A stretch of 22,012 bases of DNA from Desulfobacterales bacterium (GTDB lineage Bacteria > Desulfobacterota > Desulfobacteria > Desulfobacterales > JAHEIW01), in contig JAQYWI010000087.1 of the NCBI GenBank assembly GCA_030145015.1, forward strand, positions 1-22,012, read 5' to 3'. Below the pieces are notes generated by a model, which searched no databases, had not been told where the DNA came from, and saw only the letters and a program-made list of their open reading frames with translations. Below are positions 1 to 9,294 of this stretch, one piece after another; position 1 is the first letter of the stretch, and the number at the start of each line of letters is the position of its first letter. The position numbers and the translations under genes are program-made.

Positions 1-944
<944 letters not shown>

Positions 945-1161
945 TTTTGAGAATTGCATCTTACGGCTATGAATGCATCTTCTAAAGTGTAAGATAATTT
1001 TTTGGATTTCGGATCGAAATATAGCTTTCGTGATAGTTGCGGATTTGAAAGCTTAATATTAAAAAAAACCTGTTTGTCGATTAAATCTTCCTGTCTTGCC
1101 AAACCGAATCTTTCCCTTTCTTAATAATTATTTTGAATTGTAGGTTTACTTAATTTTATGG
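945..1161. other. AT-rich gap after the katG break; no gene seen
   Basis: No credible ORF is seen. A weak stem (ATCTTAC at 958-964 with GTAAGAT at 989-995, loop about 24 nt) followed by a T-run could act as a terminator for the truncated katG, but the loop is long. The composition differs strongly from katG and matches the right-hand part of the window. Confidence 0.4.
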
Positions 1162-1204
1162 TGGCAGCGGGGGCAGGATTTGAACCTGCGACCTTCGGGT
1201 TATG
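1162..1204 (-). other. 3'-half remnant of initiator tRNA-Met (CAT), att-like scar
   Basis: On the minus strand the sequence runs from the anticodon CAT through the anticodon-stem 3' strand (AACCCG), the variable loop (AAGGTCG), a perfect T-arm (GCAGG-TTCAAAT-CCTGC) and the acceptor 3' strand (CCCCGCT), then G and CCA. This is the pattern of bacterial tRNA-fMet. Upstream of the anticodon (to the right, from 1205) the sequence no longer fits a tRNA: D-arm and acceptor 5' strand are missing. A retained block from anticodon loop to 3' end is the classic attachment site of tyrosine-recombinase integrative elements, which leave a displaced 3' half at the far end. No intact fMet gene is in the window. 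It cannot be a working tRNA. Confidence 0.7.
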
Positions 1205-1297
1205 GGGCCAGATTATATTGCGGCTAAGAAATAGCAATGCAACTTGATTTACTTTAAGTCTGTGGGGGATACTGTGGGGTAATTGAATTTATAAATT

Positions 1298-1333
1298 AAT
1301 AAAGGGTTTAGAATCTCTCCTAAACCCTTTATT
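1298..1333 (-). terminator. Rho-independent terminator after tRNA-Arg
   Basis: Perfect 13-bp stem: AATAAAGGGTTTA (1298-1310) pairs with TAAACCCTTTATT (1321-1333) around a 10-nt loop. It starts only 5 nt beyond the encoded CCA of the tRNA-Arg gene and is followed on the minus strand by an AT-rich tract. The position and the strong stem fit termination of the tRNA transcript. Confidence 0.7.
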
Positions 1334-1337
1334 TTGC

Positions 1338-1413
1338 TGGTACGCCCGGCTGGATTCGAACCAGCGGCTTTCAGCTCCGGAGGCTGACGCTCTATCCCCT
1401 GAGCTACGGGCGC
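1338..1413 (-). tRNA. tRNA-Arg (anticodon CCG)
   Basis: A full cloverleaf can be folded on the minus strand. Acceptor GCGCCCG pairs with CGGGCGT (one G-T at 1-72), D-stem GCTC/GAGC, anticodon stem TCAGC/GCTGA with loop CTCCGGA (anticodon CCG, reads CGG), variable loop AAGCC, T-stem GCTGG/CCAGC with loop TTCGAAT, discriminator A and a genomically encoded CCA (1338-1340). It is 76 nt including CCA and has no intron. It is followed at once by a strong hairpin terminator and preceded by a fair sigma-70-like promoter. Confidence 0.95.
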
Positions 1414-1461
1414 TTCTAAAAAAAAATCGGATTTTGGATGTCGGAATCCGGAAGTGGTAAA

Positions 1462-1490
1462 AATTTAAATTATTCATAGACTTTAGTCAA
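1462..1490 (-). promoter_or_regulatory. Candidate promoter for tRNA-Arg
   Basis: On the minus strand TTGACT (1485-1490) lies 17 bp from TAAATT (1462-1467). Transcription would start about 40 nt before the mature tRNA 5' end, leaving a short leader for RNase P. It lies just downstream of the folC stop codon, giving the tRNA its own start. Confidence 0.45.
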
Positions 1491-1502
1491 GATCTAATAG
1501 AA

Positions 1503-2813
1503 TTAGGAGGGTTTTCGTATTTTTACGGATTTGAAAAGCCCTTTCTCGATGGCTTCTTTGGCTTCGCCGACAACGTACAATGAGCCGGCGATACAGATAA
1601 CATCATCGGGATTTGCGGCCTCAATCGCATGGCGAGCTGCCGCCGCGACTTCGGGTATCATCGTTACATCTGCAATGATTTTTTTAGCAGCCGCATAAAG
1701 CCGTTGGGGGGCTAATGCCCGGTCGGTTTTTGCACGGGTGATAATGGCCCGTGCGCATACGGGCAGCAAGCTTTTGAGCATGGCCCCGTAGGGTTTATCG
1801 TCTAATATACCCACCACCAGGGTGATGCGCCGATGGGCCAGGTTTTCGGATAGAAATTTGGATAGATTGCGTGCTGCGATTAAATTGTGCGCTCCGTCCA
1901 GGATAACGAAAGGATTGTCAGATACAATTTCCAGTCTGCCCGGCCACCGGGTTTTGGTGAGCCCGTCTTGAATATTGTTCTCGGAAATTTCAGCTTTATC
2001 TTTATTGAGCAATTCGCAGGCTGCTATGGCGAGGGCTGCATTATCGACCTGATAGTGTCCCAAAAGTGCGGTATGCATATTGTGCCAGGTATTTTCAATG
2101 CCGTAATAGGAGAACTCGCCGGCGCGCTGTCGCCTCACTTTGAAATCTCTCCCCAGGACGTATGGCGGCGCCGATTTTTTTGCGGCAGTACGAAGAACAA
2201 CGGCCTGGGCCTGTTTTTGTTTTATGGCGGTGATCACCGGCGCTCCCCGCTTTATGATACCTGCTTTTTCGCGGGTGATCTGGGCCAGGGTGTTTCCCAG
2301 ATAATCCCGATGTTCCATGGATACATTGGTGATGATGGACATCGCCGGCTGAATCACATTGGTCGCATCAAAGCGTCCGCCCATACCGGTTTCGATTACG
2401 GCCCAATCCACTTTTTGGCGGCCGAACTCGTAAAGTGCCATAGCGGTGGCAAATTCAAAAAAGGTCGGGCTGCGATTTCCGTGATGGACCTGTTGGACCG
2501 CTTTAAACGATTTTACCACATCGGCGTCTGAGATCTGGCGATTGTTGATACAGATTCTTTCGTTGAAACGAACGAGGTGAGGGGAGGTGTACAAGCCCAC
2601 CTTATAACCGGACTCGTGCAAAATAGCGGATAGGGACGATGCAACCGATCCTTTCCCGTTGGTTCCGGCCACATGGATACTGGCAAAATTGTTCTGGGGG
2701 TTTCCAAGCGCATTTAAGATGGCCTCGATGGTCTCCAGATCGAGTATGATCCCGAACCTTCTAAGGCCGTACATGGTCTTCAGACAGCGGTTGTATGGCT
2801 CTTTAACAGACAT
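1503..2813 (-). CDS. folC: Folylpolyglutamate synthase / dihydrofolate synthase
   Basis: 436 aa, full length for FolC, a Mur-ligase-family enzyme that adds glutamate to dihydropteroate and/or folates using ATP in the cytosol. Visible motifs: P-loop GTNGKGS (residues 50-56), FFEFATAMAL, the ETGMGGRFDATN block, EKAGIIKRGAPVI, WPGRLE and the C-terminal-domain LDGAHN. Whether it has both activities cannot be read from sequence. The ATG at 2811-2813 is used; a second Met at residue 14 is possible. No clear Shine-Dalgarno precedes it, and the rpsU terminator ends only about 15 nt upstream, so folC must depend on read-through or on a promoter inside that region. It is on the same strand as rpsU. Confidence 0.93.
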   Translation of the reverse strand: MSVKEPYNRCLKTMYGLRRFGIILDLETIEAILNALGNPQNNFASIHVAGTNGKGSVASSLSAILHESGYKVGLYTSPHLVRFNERICINNRQISDADVVKSFKAVQQVHHGNRSPTFFEFATAMALYEFGRQKVDWAVIETGMGGRFDATNVIQPAMSIITNVSMEHRDYLGNTLAQITREKAGIIKRGAPVITAIKQKQAQAVVLRTAAKKSAPPYVLGRDFKVRRQRAGEFSYYGIENTWHNMHTALLGHYQVDNAALAIAACELLNKDKAEISENNIQDGLTKTRWPGRLEIVSDNPFVILDGAHNLIAARNLSKFLSENLAHRRITLVVGILDDKPYGAMLKSLLPVCARAIITRAKTDRALAPQRLYAAAKKIIADVTMIPEVAAAARHAIEAANPDDVICIAGSLYVVGEAKEAIEKGLFKSVKIRKPS

Positions 2814-2827
2814 GCTGGAATGCGTAT

Positions 2828-2865
2828 AAAAAAACCCGGCAAAATTGAGGTTTCTGCCGGGTTTT
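2828..2865 (-). terminator. Rho-independent terminator after rpsU
   Basis: Minus-strand hairpin: CCCGGCA (complement of 2855-2861) pairs with TGCCGGG (complement of 2835-2841), extended by A/T pairs, and runs into seven Ts (2828-2834). This is the best-formed intrinsic terminator in the window. It follows the rpsU stop by about 20 nt. Confidence 0.85.
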
Positions 2866-2884
2866 CAATTATTGGAATCGATCT

Positions 2885-3097
2885 CTATCCTCTTCTAAAT
2901 CTGGCCGCGCGGGAAGCCGCGATTCTTTCCCTTCTTAAGGCTTCGCGCATCTTACGACGTCTGTGTTCGCTCGGCTTCTCATAGCTCTTTTTCAATTTAA
3001 GCCGTTTGAACAGACCATCGTTTTGAATCTTCTTTTTCAAGATCCGCATGGCCTTCTCGATATCGTTGTCAAAAACTTTAACTTCGATGTCCTTCAA
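2885..3097 (-). CDS. rpsU: Small ribosomal subunit protein bS21
   Basis: 70 aa, matching bS21, a basic small protein of the 30S subunit involved in initiation-site selection. The N-terminal half (VKVFDNDIEKAMRILKKK) and the Arg/Lys-rich tail ending in RAARFRRG are typical. The start is TTG (complement of 3095-3097), not ATG: no in-frame ATG fits, and a strong AAGGGGGC Shine-Dalgarno lies about 8 nt upstream. It is divergent from adk and monocistronic by its terminator. Confidence 0.93.
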   Translation of the reverse strand: MKDIEVKVFDNDIEKAMRILKKKIQNDGLFKRLKLKKSYEKPSEHRRRKMREALRRERIAASRAARFRRG

Positions 3098-4096
<999 letters not shown>

Positions 4097-4120
4097 TAAT
4101 TGGCACAGCCAACGTTAAAA

Positions 4121-4236
4121 GGTTCAGGGGTTCAGGGTTCAAGGATTTGTTAAATTCGTTTTATTTGTCTCATTGGTTGAATTGGTTGGCTTCAACCGAA
4201 CCAATTGAACGAATTAAACCAATCAAACCAATATAA
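4121..4236. repeat. Degenerate word repeats and ATTGGTT fold-back between adk and cca
   Basis: Two parts. At 4121-4143 GGTTCAGG-type units are repeated about three times. At 4150-4232 ATTGGTT-type words on the left (4172-4189) face complementary AACCAAT-type words on the right (4197-4232), and an outer TTCGTT/AACGAA pair brackets them, so the region can fold into an imperfect hairpin. It sits between two converging genes and could end transcription from both sides, but lacks a clear U-run. Confidence 0.6.
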
Positions 4237-4267
4237 CGTGTGCTCGATATCTGGTACCTGACCCCTG

Positions 4268-5668
4268 TCATCTGTCCCCGGTTGACTCCTGATCACGAAT
4301 TAACCTTTTAACCAACGCCTCGGCGTCCTGCCGGGTCATATCACTTCGTGACAACCGTTCTTCTTCCAAACGGTCTAATATTTTTTTAAACAGCGGCGAA
4401 GGTTTCAAGCCGAAATTATTTTTCAAGTCATGGCCGGTTATCAGTGGGGGCATTGACTTTTTGGGCTTAAAATCGGTTTCAAAATCAGCAAGTAATCGGT
4501 TTACAAATATTATGAATGCACGGCTGCGATCGTTTTGCTCTTTTTCCTTGGCCAACATATCAGCGGCTGCACACATAAGGAGTTCGCAGGTATGTTCGGC
4601 GCATTTGATAAAAAACCGGGTGATCGCGTGGGGATCTGCGTTTTGGGCCTTTAAGGCCCTAAAAAGAGAAAGCGGGCGGGTGTGATGCCGTACAAGAAAA
4701 CAAATGCTGTCGGCATCCCGGATTGAGCATTTTAGCCGCTTGCAAATGGCTTCGGCCATTTGAGCGCTTTGGCGTTCATGGCCGTAAAAATGAATGTTCC
4801 CGTCCCTGTCAGCGGTTTGAACGGTCGGTTTTCCGATATCATGCAGCAAAATGGAAAACTTCAGCAAAGGCCTGCGGGACTCGGCGATTCGGTACGCCAG
4901 GGGGGCGCCTTTTACCGTCAGCAGGGCCTGATCAGAGCTGGAATCCAGTAATCTTTCCAGATGGTAATAGGCGCGCAGGGTATGTTCTAACACGTCGAAT
5001 TGATGAAATCGGTTTTGACGGCATTGCTTTAACTCCGCAAGCTCGGGCAGGGTGGCAAACAACAGACCGGTGTCTGCCAGCTGGCAAAGGTAATGGTGGG
5101 ATTTGGTACTTTGGAGCATTTTGAACAGCTCCTCGCGAACCCGTTCTCCCGCTGATTGTTGAATAAGCCCGGCATGTCTTTCGATGGCTGATTTCGTATG
5201 AGACTCGATGTCAAACTGCAGGACGGCGGCCATGCGAAAAGCCCTGAGCAGACGAATCGGATCCTGGTTAAAAATACCTTTTGAAACCATCCGAATTGTT
5301 TTACGCGCAAGGTCCGGTTGACCTTCTAAAGGATCGATCAACTGATGCGAGAACAAATCATAGGCCATGGCATTAATTGAAAAATCCCTGGCCTGAAGAT
5401 CATCTTCAATAGACCCTCCTTTTGCTTTGGAGATATCGATCATGGTCTCTTTGGCAACCACGCGAATGATTTCTTGGCCGGGTTTGCCGATTTCAACCAG
5501 GTGACCATTTGTATTATTTGCCACCTGACGGGCAAATTCAACCGGATCTGGCACTACGGCGACATCATAATCGAGAGGTGGGCGACCGCAAAGAATATCC
5601 CTGATCGCACCCCCGACAATGTAGGCACCGCGGCTTTTTGGAAAAATTTTCGTATCGATTTGAATCAT
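4268..5668 (-). CDS. cca: CCA tRNA nucleotidyltransferase / poly(A) polymerase family, with HD domain
   Basis: 466 aa from the ATG at 5666-5668. N-terminal class II nucleotidyltransferase head: YIVGGAIRD (residues 16-24), DYDVA with the metal-binding Asp pair (33 and 35), RDFSINAMAYD, and IRLLRAFRMA. A C-terminal HD phosphohydrolase domain follows (LLHDIGKP, HERQSA, VRHHTRP), as in multifunctional CCA proteins. The role is adding or repairing CCA on tRNA 3' ends. The frame stays open to an ATG at 5833, but the extra 55 residues are low-complexity translation of four hairpins and start beside a candidate promoter, so I place the start where the conserved domain begins. An ATG at 5749 (residue 29 of the long form) is a further choice. 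The poly(A)-polymerase alternative within the family cannot be excluded. Its 3' end merges into the repeat-rich gap after adk. Confidence 0.85.
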   Translation of the reverse strand: MIQIDTKIFPKSRGAYIVGGAIRDILCGRPPLDYDVAVVPDPVEFARQVANNTNGHLVEIGKPGQEIIRVVAKETMIDISKAKGGSIEDDLQARDFSINAMAYDLFSHQLIDPLEGQPDLARKTIRMVSKGIFNQDPIRLLRAFRMAAVLQFDIESHTKSAIERHAGLIQQSAGERVREELFKMLQSTKSHHYLCQLADTGLLFATLPELAELKQCRQNRFHQFDVLEHTLRAYYHLERLLDSSSDQALLTVKGAPLAYRIAESRRPLLKFSILLHDIGKPTVQTADRDGNIHFYGHERQSAQMAEAICKRLKCSIRDADSICFLVRHHTRPLSLFRALKAQNADPHAITRFFIKCAEHTCELLMCAAADMLAKEKEQNDRSRAFIIFVNRLLADFETDFKPKKSMPPLITGHDLKNNFGLKPSPLFKKILDRLEEERLSRSDMTRQDAEALVKRLIRDQESTGDR

Positions 5669-5712
5669 TGTCTTTAACACATGGGCACCAGCGGATTTTG
5701 ATGAGTCACCGA

Positions 5713-5820
5713 CCACCCGCAGAGCGGGTGGCTTGGATTTTTCCGCCATAGGCGGGAAAATACAAAGGCACGGCAGTGCCTTAATCGGTGCGGGTGGAAC
5801 CGGGTGCAAAGCACCCGGTT
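5713..5820. repeat. Four perfect hairpins in tandem upstream of cca
   Basis: H1: CCACCCGC (5713-5720), loop AGA, GCGGGTGG (5724-5731). H2: CCGCC (5743-5747), loop ATA, GGCGG (5751-5755), extended by T/A pairs. H3: AAGGCAC (5765-5771), loop GGCA, GTGCCTT (5776-5782). H4: AACCGGGTGC (5798-5807), loop AAA, GCACCCGGTT (5811-5820). Stems of 5 to 10 bp without mismatch and loops of 3-4 nt are spaced by about 10-16 nt. They lie in the probable 5' leader of cca, or in its N-terminal extension if the longer start is real. Confidence 0.85.
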
Positions 5821-5838
5821 TAATAACACCCAATCAGA

Positions 5839-5865
5839 AGTATAGCATCGGTTGAAATTTATCAA
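5839..5865 (-). promoter_or_regulatory. Candidate promoter for cca
   Basis: On the minus strand TTGATA (complement of 5860-5865), 15-bp spacer, then TGC-TATACT (TATACT is the complement of 5839-5844), an extended -10. Transcription would begin at about 5830, next to the longest possible cca start and just before the four hairpins. This argues that the hairpins are transcribed as an untranslated leader. Confidence 0.5.
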
Positions 5866-5906
5866 CCTTATGTATGGCGAAAGAACCTAAAAATAGGACA
5901 AACAGC

Positions 5907-5933
5907 TTGACATGATTATAATAATGATATAAT
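5907..5933 (+). promoter_or_regulatory. Candidate promoter far upstream of rho
   Basis: Perfect TTGACA (5907-5912) and perfect TATAAT (5928-5933) with a somewhat short 15-bp spacer. The transcript would run about 410 nt before the rho start codon, so it either gives rho a long leader or drives an unrecognised RNA. Confidence 0.5.
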
Positions 5934-6351
5934 TTTAATTTAGTTGATAAAGGGCATAACCCACCAGATTGTGAGGGTACCTAATTATATTCTTCTAATT
6001 TAAAATCACTGAACGCATATAATCCTCCTTAGAAACCAACATGGATCCAATCCATAAGTCTGCTGTTTAGGGACGCCTATATTTATTCAAATGTTTAACG
6101 TTGCCAAGTGCGAACACCTTCCAAGCGGTTTATTTGAAGGCTAACCCGCCCCGAGCTTTAGCATAATGCTAAAGTGTTGGAAAGCGTCTATTGATTAAAC
6201 GTCTTGGAATTTCTACAAATAAATAAAAATACAGGGTATTTTTTAGGGCATGAATTTTTGTCTCAATCATGGAATAGTGGAACGATGGCATAGTGGGGTT
6301 TTTAAAGGATATAATCCATCCCGAATACTAACTTAAAGGGGAGTATGTTTA
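5934..6351 (+). other. Long non-coding region upstream of rho (possible leader RNA)
   Basis: No convincing gene is seen in 418 nt. It contains small hairpins (ATGGAT-CCA-ATCCAT at 6041-6055; CTTTAGC-ATAAT-GCTAAAG at 6156-6174) and a degenerate TGGAATAGTGG repeat at 6270-6297. A 7-codon ORF on the minus strand (5995-6018) has a perfect AAGGAGG ahead of it. Rho genes in other bacteria have long leaders subject to Rho-dependent attenuation; that this one does is inference. The rho ribosome-binding site is AAAGGGGAG at about 6337-6345. Confidence 0.4.
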
Positions 6352-7599
6352 ATGAATATAGTTGAACTGAAAGAGAAAAATATCAGGGAACTCACCCAGA
6401 TGGCCAAACAATACAAAATTGAGGGCGCCGCCGGTATGCGCAAGCAGGAGTTGATGTTCGCATTGCTTCAACATCAGATTGAAAAAAACGGTTTCATTTT
6501 CGGCGAAGGAACCTTGGAGATTTTGCCCGATGGGTTTGGGTTTTTAAGATCACCGGATTCAAATTATTTACCGGGTCCGGATGATATTTACGTATCACCA
6601 TCCCAGATCCGACGGTTTAATCTAAGAACAGGGGATACTGTTTCGGGACAAATCCGCCAGCCTAAAGAATCTGAACGCTATTTCGCCCTATTGAAGGTTG
6701 AGGCTGTTAATTTTGAAGATCCGGAGGTCGCCCGCGACAAGATTCTTTTTGATAATCTTAAACCACTTTATCCCGATCGCAAGATCAACCTCGAAACCGA
6801 ACCTGGAAACTATTCCACCCGCATCATGGATATGATGATCCCCACCGGCTTTGGTCAGAGAGGATTGATTGTATCCCCACCCCGATCCGGCAAGACCATG
6901 CTGTTGCAAAGTATTGCCAACGCGATTATCGCCAGTCACAAAGATGTCGTGCCTTTTGTGTTGCTGATTGATGAACGGCCGGAAGAAGTTACCGACATGG
7001 AGCGTACCGTGGCTGCGGAAGTCATCAGCTCAACCTTTGATGAGCCGGCCGAACGGCATGTTCAGGTAGCCGAGATGGTGATTGACAAGGCCAAGCGGCT
7101 GGTCGAACATAAAAAAGACGTGGTTATCCTGTTGGATAGTATTACCCGCCTGGCCCGCGCATACAACTCCGTGGTTCCACCCAGCGGGAAAATTTTATCC
7201 GGAGGCGTGGACTCCAATGCACTGCAGCGTCCCAAGCGATTCTTTGGGGCGGCCCGAAACATTGAGGAGGGCGGCAGTTTGACCATAATTGCCACCGCAC
7301 TGGTTGATACGGGCAGCCGCATGGATGAAGTTATTTTTGAGGAATTTAAAGGTACCGGCAATGCCGAGATTCAGCTGGATCGCCGACTGGCCGATAAACG
7401 GGTGTATCCTTCATTTGACATCAAACGCTCCGGCACGCGCAAAGAGGAGCTGCTTTTGGATGAGGAAACCCTGACTCGGGTGTGGATATTGCGCAAGCTG
7501 CTCACATCTTTAAATACGGTTGACAGTATGGAATTTTTGCTTGATAAAATGAGCGGAACAAAGGACAATAAAGAGTTTTTAGATTCAATGAACGCTTGA
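6352..7599 (+). CDS. rho: Transcription termination factor Rho
   Basis: 415 aa, standard compact Rho without a large N-terminal insertion. It is a hexameric RNA-dependent ATPase that ends transcription at unstructured C-rich RNA. Visible order: N-terminal helical Rho_N region (1-45), cold-shock-like RNA-binding domain with [12 protein letters not shown] (61-72), then the RecA-type motor with Walker A PPRSGKT (176-182), catalytic LIDERPEEV (205-213), Walker B VVILLDS (257-263), the Q-loop region ([17 protein letters not shown]) and the R-loop EEFKGTGN. The Walker A has RS where E. coli has KA. A good Shine-Dalgarno precedes the ATG. It is followed by rpmE and prfA, a common proteobacterial order. 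Confidence 0.97.
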   Translation: MNIVELKEKNIRELTQMAKQYKIEGAAGMRKQELMFALLQHQIEKNGFIFGEGTLEILPDGFGFLRSPDSNYLPGPDDIYVSPSQIRRFNLRTGDTVSGQIRQPKESERYFALLKVEAVNFEDPEVARDKILFDNLKPLYPDRKINLETEPGNYSTRIMDMMIPTGFGQRGLIVSPPRSGKTMLLQSIANAIIASHKDVVPFVLLIDERPEEVTDMERTVAAEVISSTFDEPAERHVQVAEMVIDKAKRLVEHKKDVVILLDSITRLARAYNSVVPPSGKILSGGVDSNALQRPKRFFGAARNIEEGGSLTIIATALVDTGSRMDEVIFEEFKGTGNAEIQLDRRLADKRVYPSFDIKRSGTRKEELLLDEETLTRVWILRKLLTSLNTVDSMEFLLDKMSGTKDNKEFLDSMNA

Positions 7600-7640
7600 T
7601 AAAAATTAAGGGTTGCCAAAAGGAATTCATTCGTATATAT

Positions 7641-7665
7641 AAAAAAATTTTATGAAAATTTTTTT
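7641..7665. promoter_or_regulatory. Perfect A/T-only hairpin just before the rpmE ribosome-binding site
   Basis: AAAAAAATTTT (7641-7651), loop ATG, AAAATTTTTTT (7655-7665): an 11-bp perfect stem made only of A-T pairs, touching the AAGGGGG Shine-Dalgarno of rpmE. It ends in a T-run, so it could be a weak rho terminator, a processing site or a control structure for L31. Confidence 0.5.
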
Positions 7666-7682
7666 AAGGGGGTTGAAATAAA

Positions 7683-7907
7683 ATGAAAACTGACATTCAT
7701 CCTGATTATAATGAAACCACCATTGGGTGCGCCTGTGGAAACGTGTTGGAGGTCGGATCCACAAAAAAAGATATCCGCGTTGAAATTTGCTCAAAATGCC
7801 ATCCGTTTTTTACCGGAAAGCAAAAGCTGATTGATACGGCGGGTCGAATCGAGCGTTTCCGCAAGAAATATGAAAAATTTCAGCAGAAAGAAAAACCAAA
7901 TCAGTAG
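7683..7907 (+). CDS. rpmE: Large ribosomal subunit protein bL31 (zinc-binding type)
   Basis: 74 aa. bL31 bridges the central protuberance of the 50S subunit and the 30S head. MKTDIHPDY at the N-terminus, CACGN (Cys16, Cys18) and [13 protein letters not shown] (Cys36, Cys39) give the four-cysteine zinc site of the C+ form, the one replaced by a zinc-free paralogue under zinc starvation in many bacteria. The C-terminus RIERFRKKY is typical, with a short Lys-rich tail. It has its own Shine-Dalgarno and lies 83 nt after rho. Confidence 0.95.
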   Translation: MKTDIHPDYNETTIGCACGNVLEVGSTKKDIRVEICSKCHPFFTGKQKLIDTAGRIERFRKKYEKFQQKEKPNQ

Positions 7908-8208
7908 CCCCCCTCGCCTGCAATTATGCTGCTCGGCTGGCGGCATCCTGAAACCGGTCCGTATCGGCTGAACTGCATAAAATGCCCCTTCTGGCTTCGT
8001 GCGTGTAACAACACACCAGGATATTTCCCTATAACATATTAATATATCAAGAAATTTTGGTTGAGCCGGTTAGCCCGTTAGCCGGTTTTCCCGAAAAAAT
8101 AAAACCAGATATTATTCCGATTTCAACTGGCTCAACAGAACAAGGCGCTTGACCGGCCAACCTAGACCGTTATCACCTAATTATTATAAATAATTATCAG
8201 GTATTAAA
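7908..8208. other. rpmE-prfA gap with a GTTGAGCCGGTT fold-back
   Basis: 301 nt without a credible ORF. Near-complementary arms GTTGAGCCGGTT (8060-8071) and AACTGGCTCAAC (8125-8136) form a 12-bp stem with one G-T pair. The left arm is followed by further GTTAGCC(CG) words (to 8089). Just before prfA an AT-rich imperfect inverted repeat (8175-8202) overlaps the likely weak ribosome-binding site CAGGT. In related genomes, as I recall, a DUF1385 membrane-protein gene often lies here; I see no trace of it. Confidence 0.5.
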
Positions 8209-9294
8209 ATGTTTGAAAAATTAAAAGGGGTCGAGCAACGATTTTCCGAAATTGAGAAGCGTTTAGGTGACCCGGAGATTATAAAGGATCAACAGGTTTA
8301 CCAGGACCTTATTCGGGAGCATGCCGACCTGAAAAAGATCGCGACAGTTTATAGACAATTCAAAGAGATTCTTCAGGGTATTGAAGAATCCACAGAACTA
8401 CTGCAGGATTCCGATCCTGAAATAAAAAATCTGGCCAGAGACGAGCTTGCTGAGCTAAACCTGAATAAAAATCAGATAGAAGACGATCTCAAAAAACTGC
8501 TTTTGCCCAGGGATCCCAATGATGAGAAGAATGTGATTGTAGAAATCCGCGCCGGCACCGGCGGGGAAGAAGCGGCTCTCTTTGCCGGCGATCTATTTAG
8601 AATGTACAGCCGCTACGCAGAAAACCGCAATTGGAAAGTGGAAGTGATGGCGCATCACGCCACCGGTGTCGGAGGGATAAAGGAAATTATCGCGATGATT
8701 CATGGCAAAAGTGCCTATAGCGAATTTAAATATGAAAGCGGCATCCACCGTGTTCAACGGGTTCCGACCACCGAGGGCCAGGGGCGAATTCATACCTCAG
8801 CTGTTACGGTAGCCGTTTTGCCGGAAGCCGAAGATGTAGATGTGAAAATTGATCCCGCCGAGCTTAAAATCGACGTCTATCGATCCACGGGTCCCGGAGG
8901 ACAGAGCGTCAACACGACCGACTCAGCTGTTCGCATTACGCACCTTCCGACCGGCCTGGTCGTAACCTGCCAGGATGAAAAGTCGCAGTTGAAAAATAAA
9001 AGCAAAGCCCTGAGGGTGCTGCGTGCACGACTGCTGGATAAGATAACCCAGGAACAAAACGAAAAGCGGTCCGAGGAGCGTAAAAGCCAGGTGGGAAGCG
9101 GGGACCGCAGCGGCCGGATCCGAACTTACAATTTTCCCCAGGGAAGAGTTACCGATCATCGTATCGGGCTTACGCTTTATAAGCTCGATGGTATCTTGGA
9201 GGGAGATCTCTCCGAGTTAATTAGTGAGCTGACCGTCTATTTCCAGGCTCAGGCGTTGCAAAATGCAGAATCAAACCAAGCGCAGGCTTCCTGA
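8209..9294 (+). CDS. prfA: Peptide chain release factor 1
   Basis: 361 aa, the usual RF1 length. RF1 reads UAA and UAG in the ribosomal A site and triggers peptide release. The GGQ catalytic motif is at 230-232 ([17 protein letters not shown]). The tripeptide anticodon position reads P-T-T (186-188, in [13 protein letters not shown]), the P-x-T class of RF1 rather than the SPF of RF2, which settles the assignment. There is no programmed frameshift. The ATG has only a weak CAGGT Shine-Dalgarno within an AT inverted repeat. prmC overlaps its 3' end by 32 nt. Confidence 0.97.
   Translation: MFEKLKGVEQRFSEIEKRLGDPEIIKDQQVYQDLIREHADLKKIATVYRQFKEILQGIEESTELLQDSDPEIKNLARDELAELNLNKNQIEDDLKKLLLPRDPNDEKNVIVEIRAGTGGEEAALFAGDLFRMYSRYAENRNWKVEVMAHHATGVGGIKEIIAMIHGKSAYSEFKYESGIHRVQRVPTTEGQGRIHTSAVTVAVLPEAEDVDVKIDPAELKIDVYRSTGPGGQSVNTTDSAVRITHLPTGLVVTCQDEKSQLKNKSKALRVLRARLLDKITQEQNEKRSEERKSQVGSGDRSGRIRTYNFPQGRVTDHRIGLTLYKLDGILEGDLSELISELTVYFQAQALQNAESNQAQAS

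Noticed and set aside
1162..1413. Two complete tRNA genes in tandem
   Set aside because: Only tRNA-Arg folds fully; the fMet-like part lacks the acceptor 5' strand, D-arm and anticodon-stem 5' strand.
1887..2531. Plus-strand ORF (214 aa) opposite folC
   Set aside because: Shadow of folC; no family resemblance.
4097..4120. Rho-independent terminator directly after adk
   Set aside because: No stem followed by a U-run is found there; only the degenerate fold-back farther downstream.
5669..5833. N-terminal extension of cca to the ATG at 5833
   Set aside because: It translates four hairpins into Pro/Ala/Leu-rich text, begins beside the candidate promoter and precedes the conserved domain start; kept only as an alternative start.
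8764..8772. Unusual tripeptide P-T-T in RF1
   Set aside because: The known RF1 rule is P-x-T with a variable middle residue, so this is within normal range.
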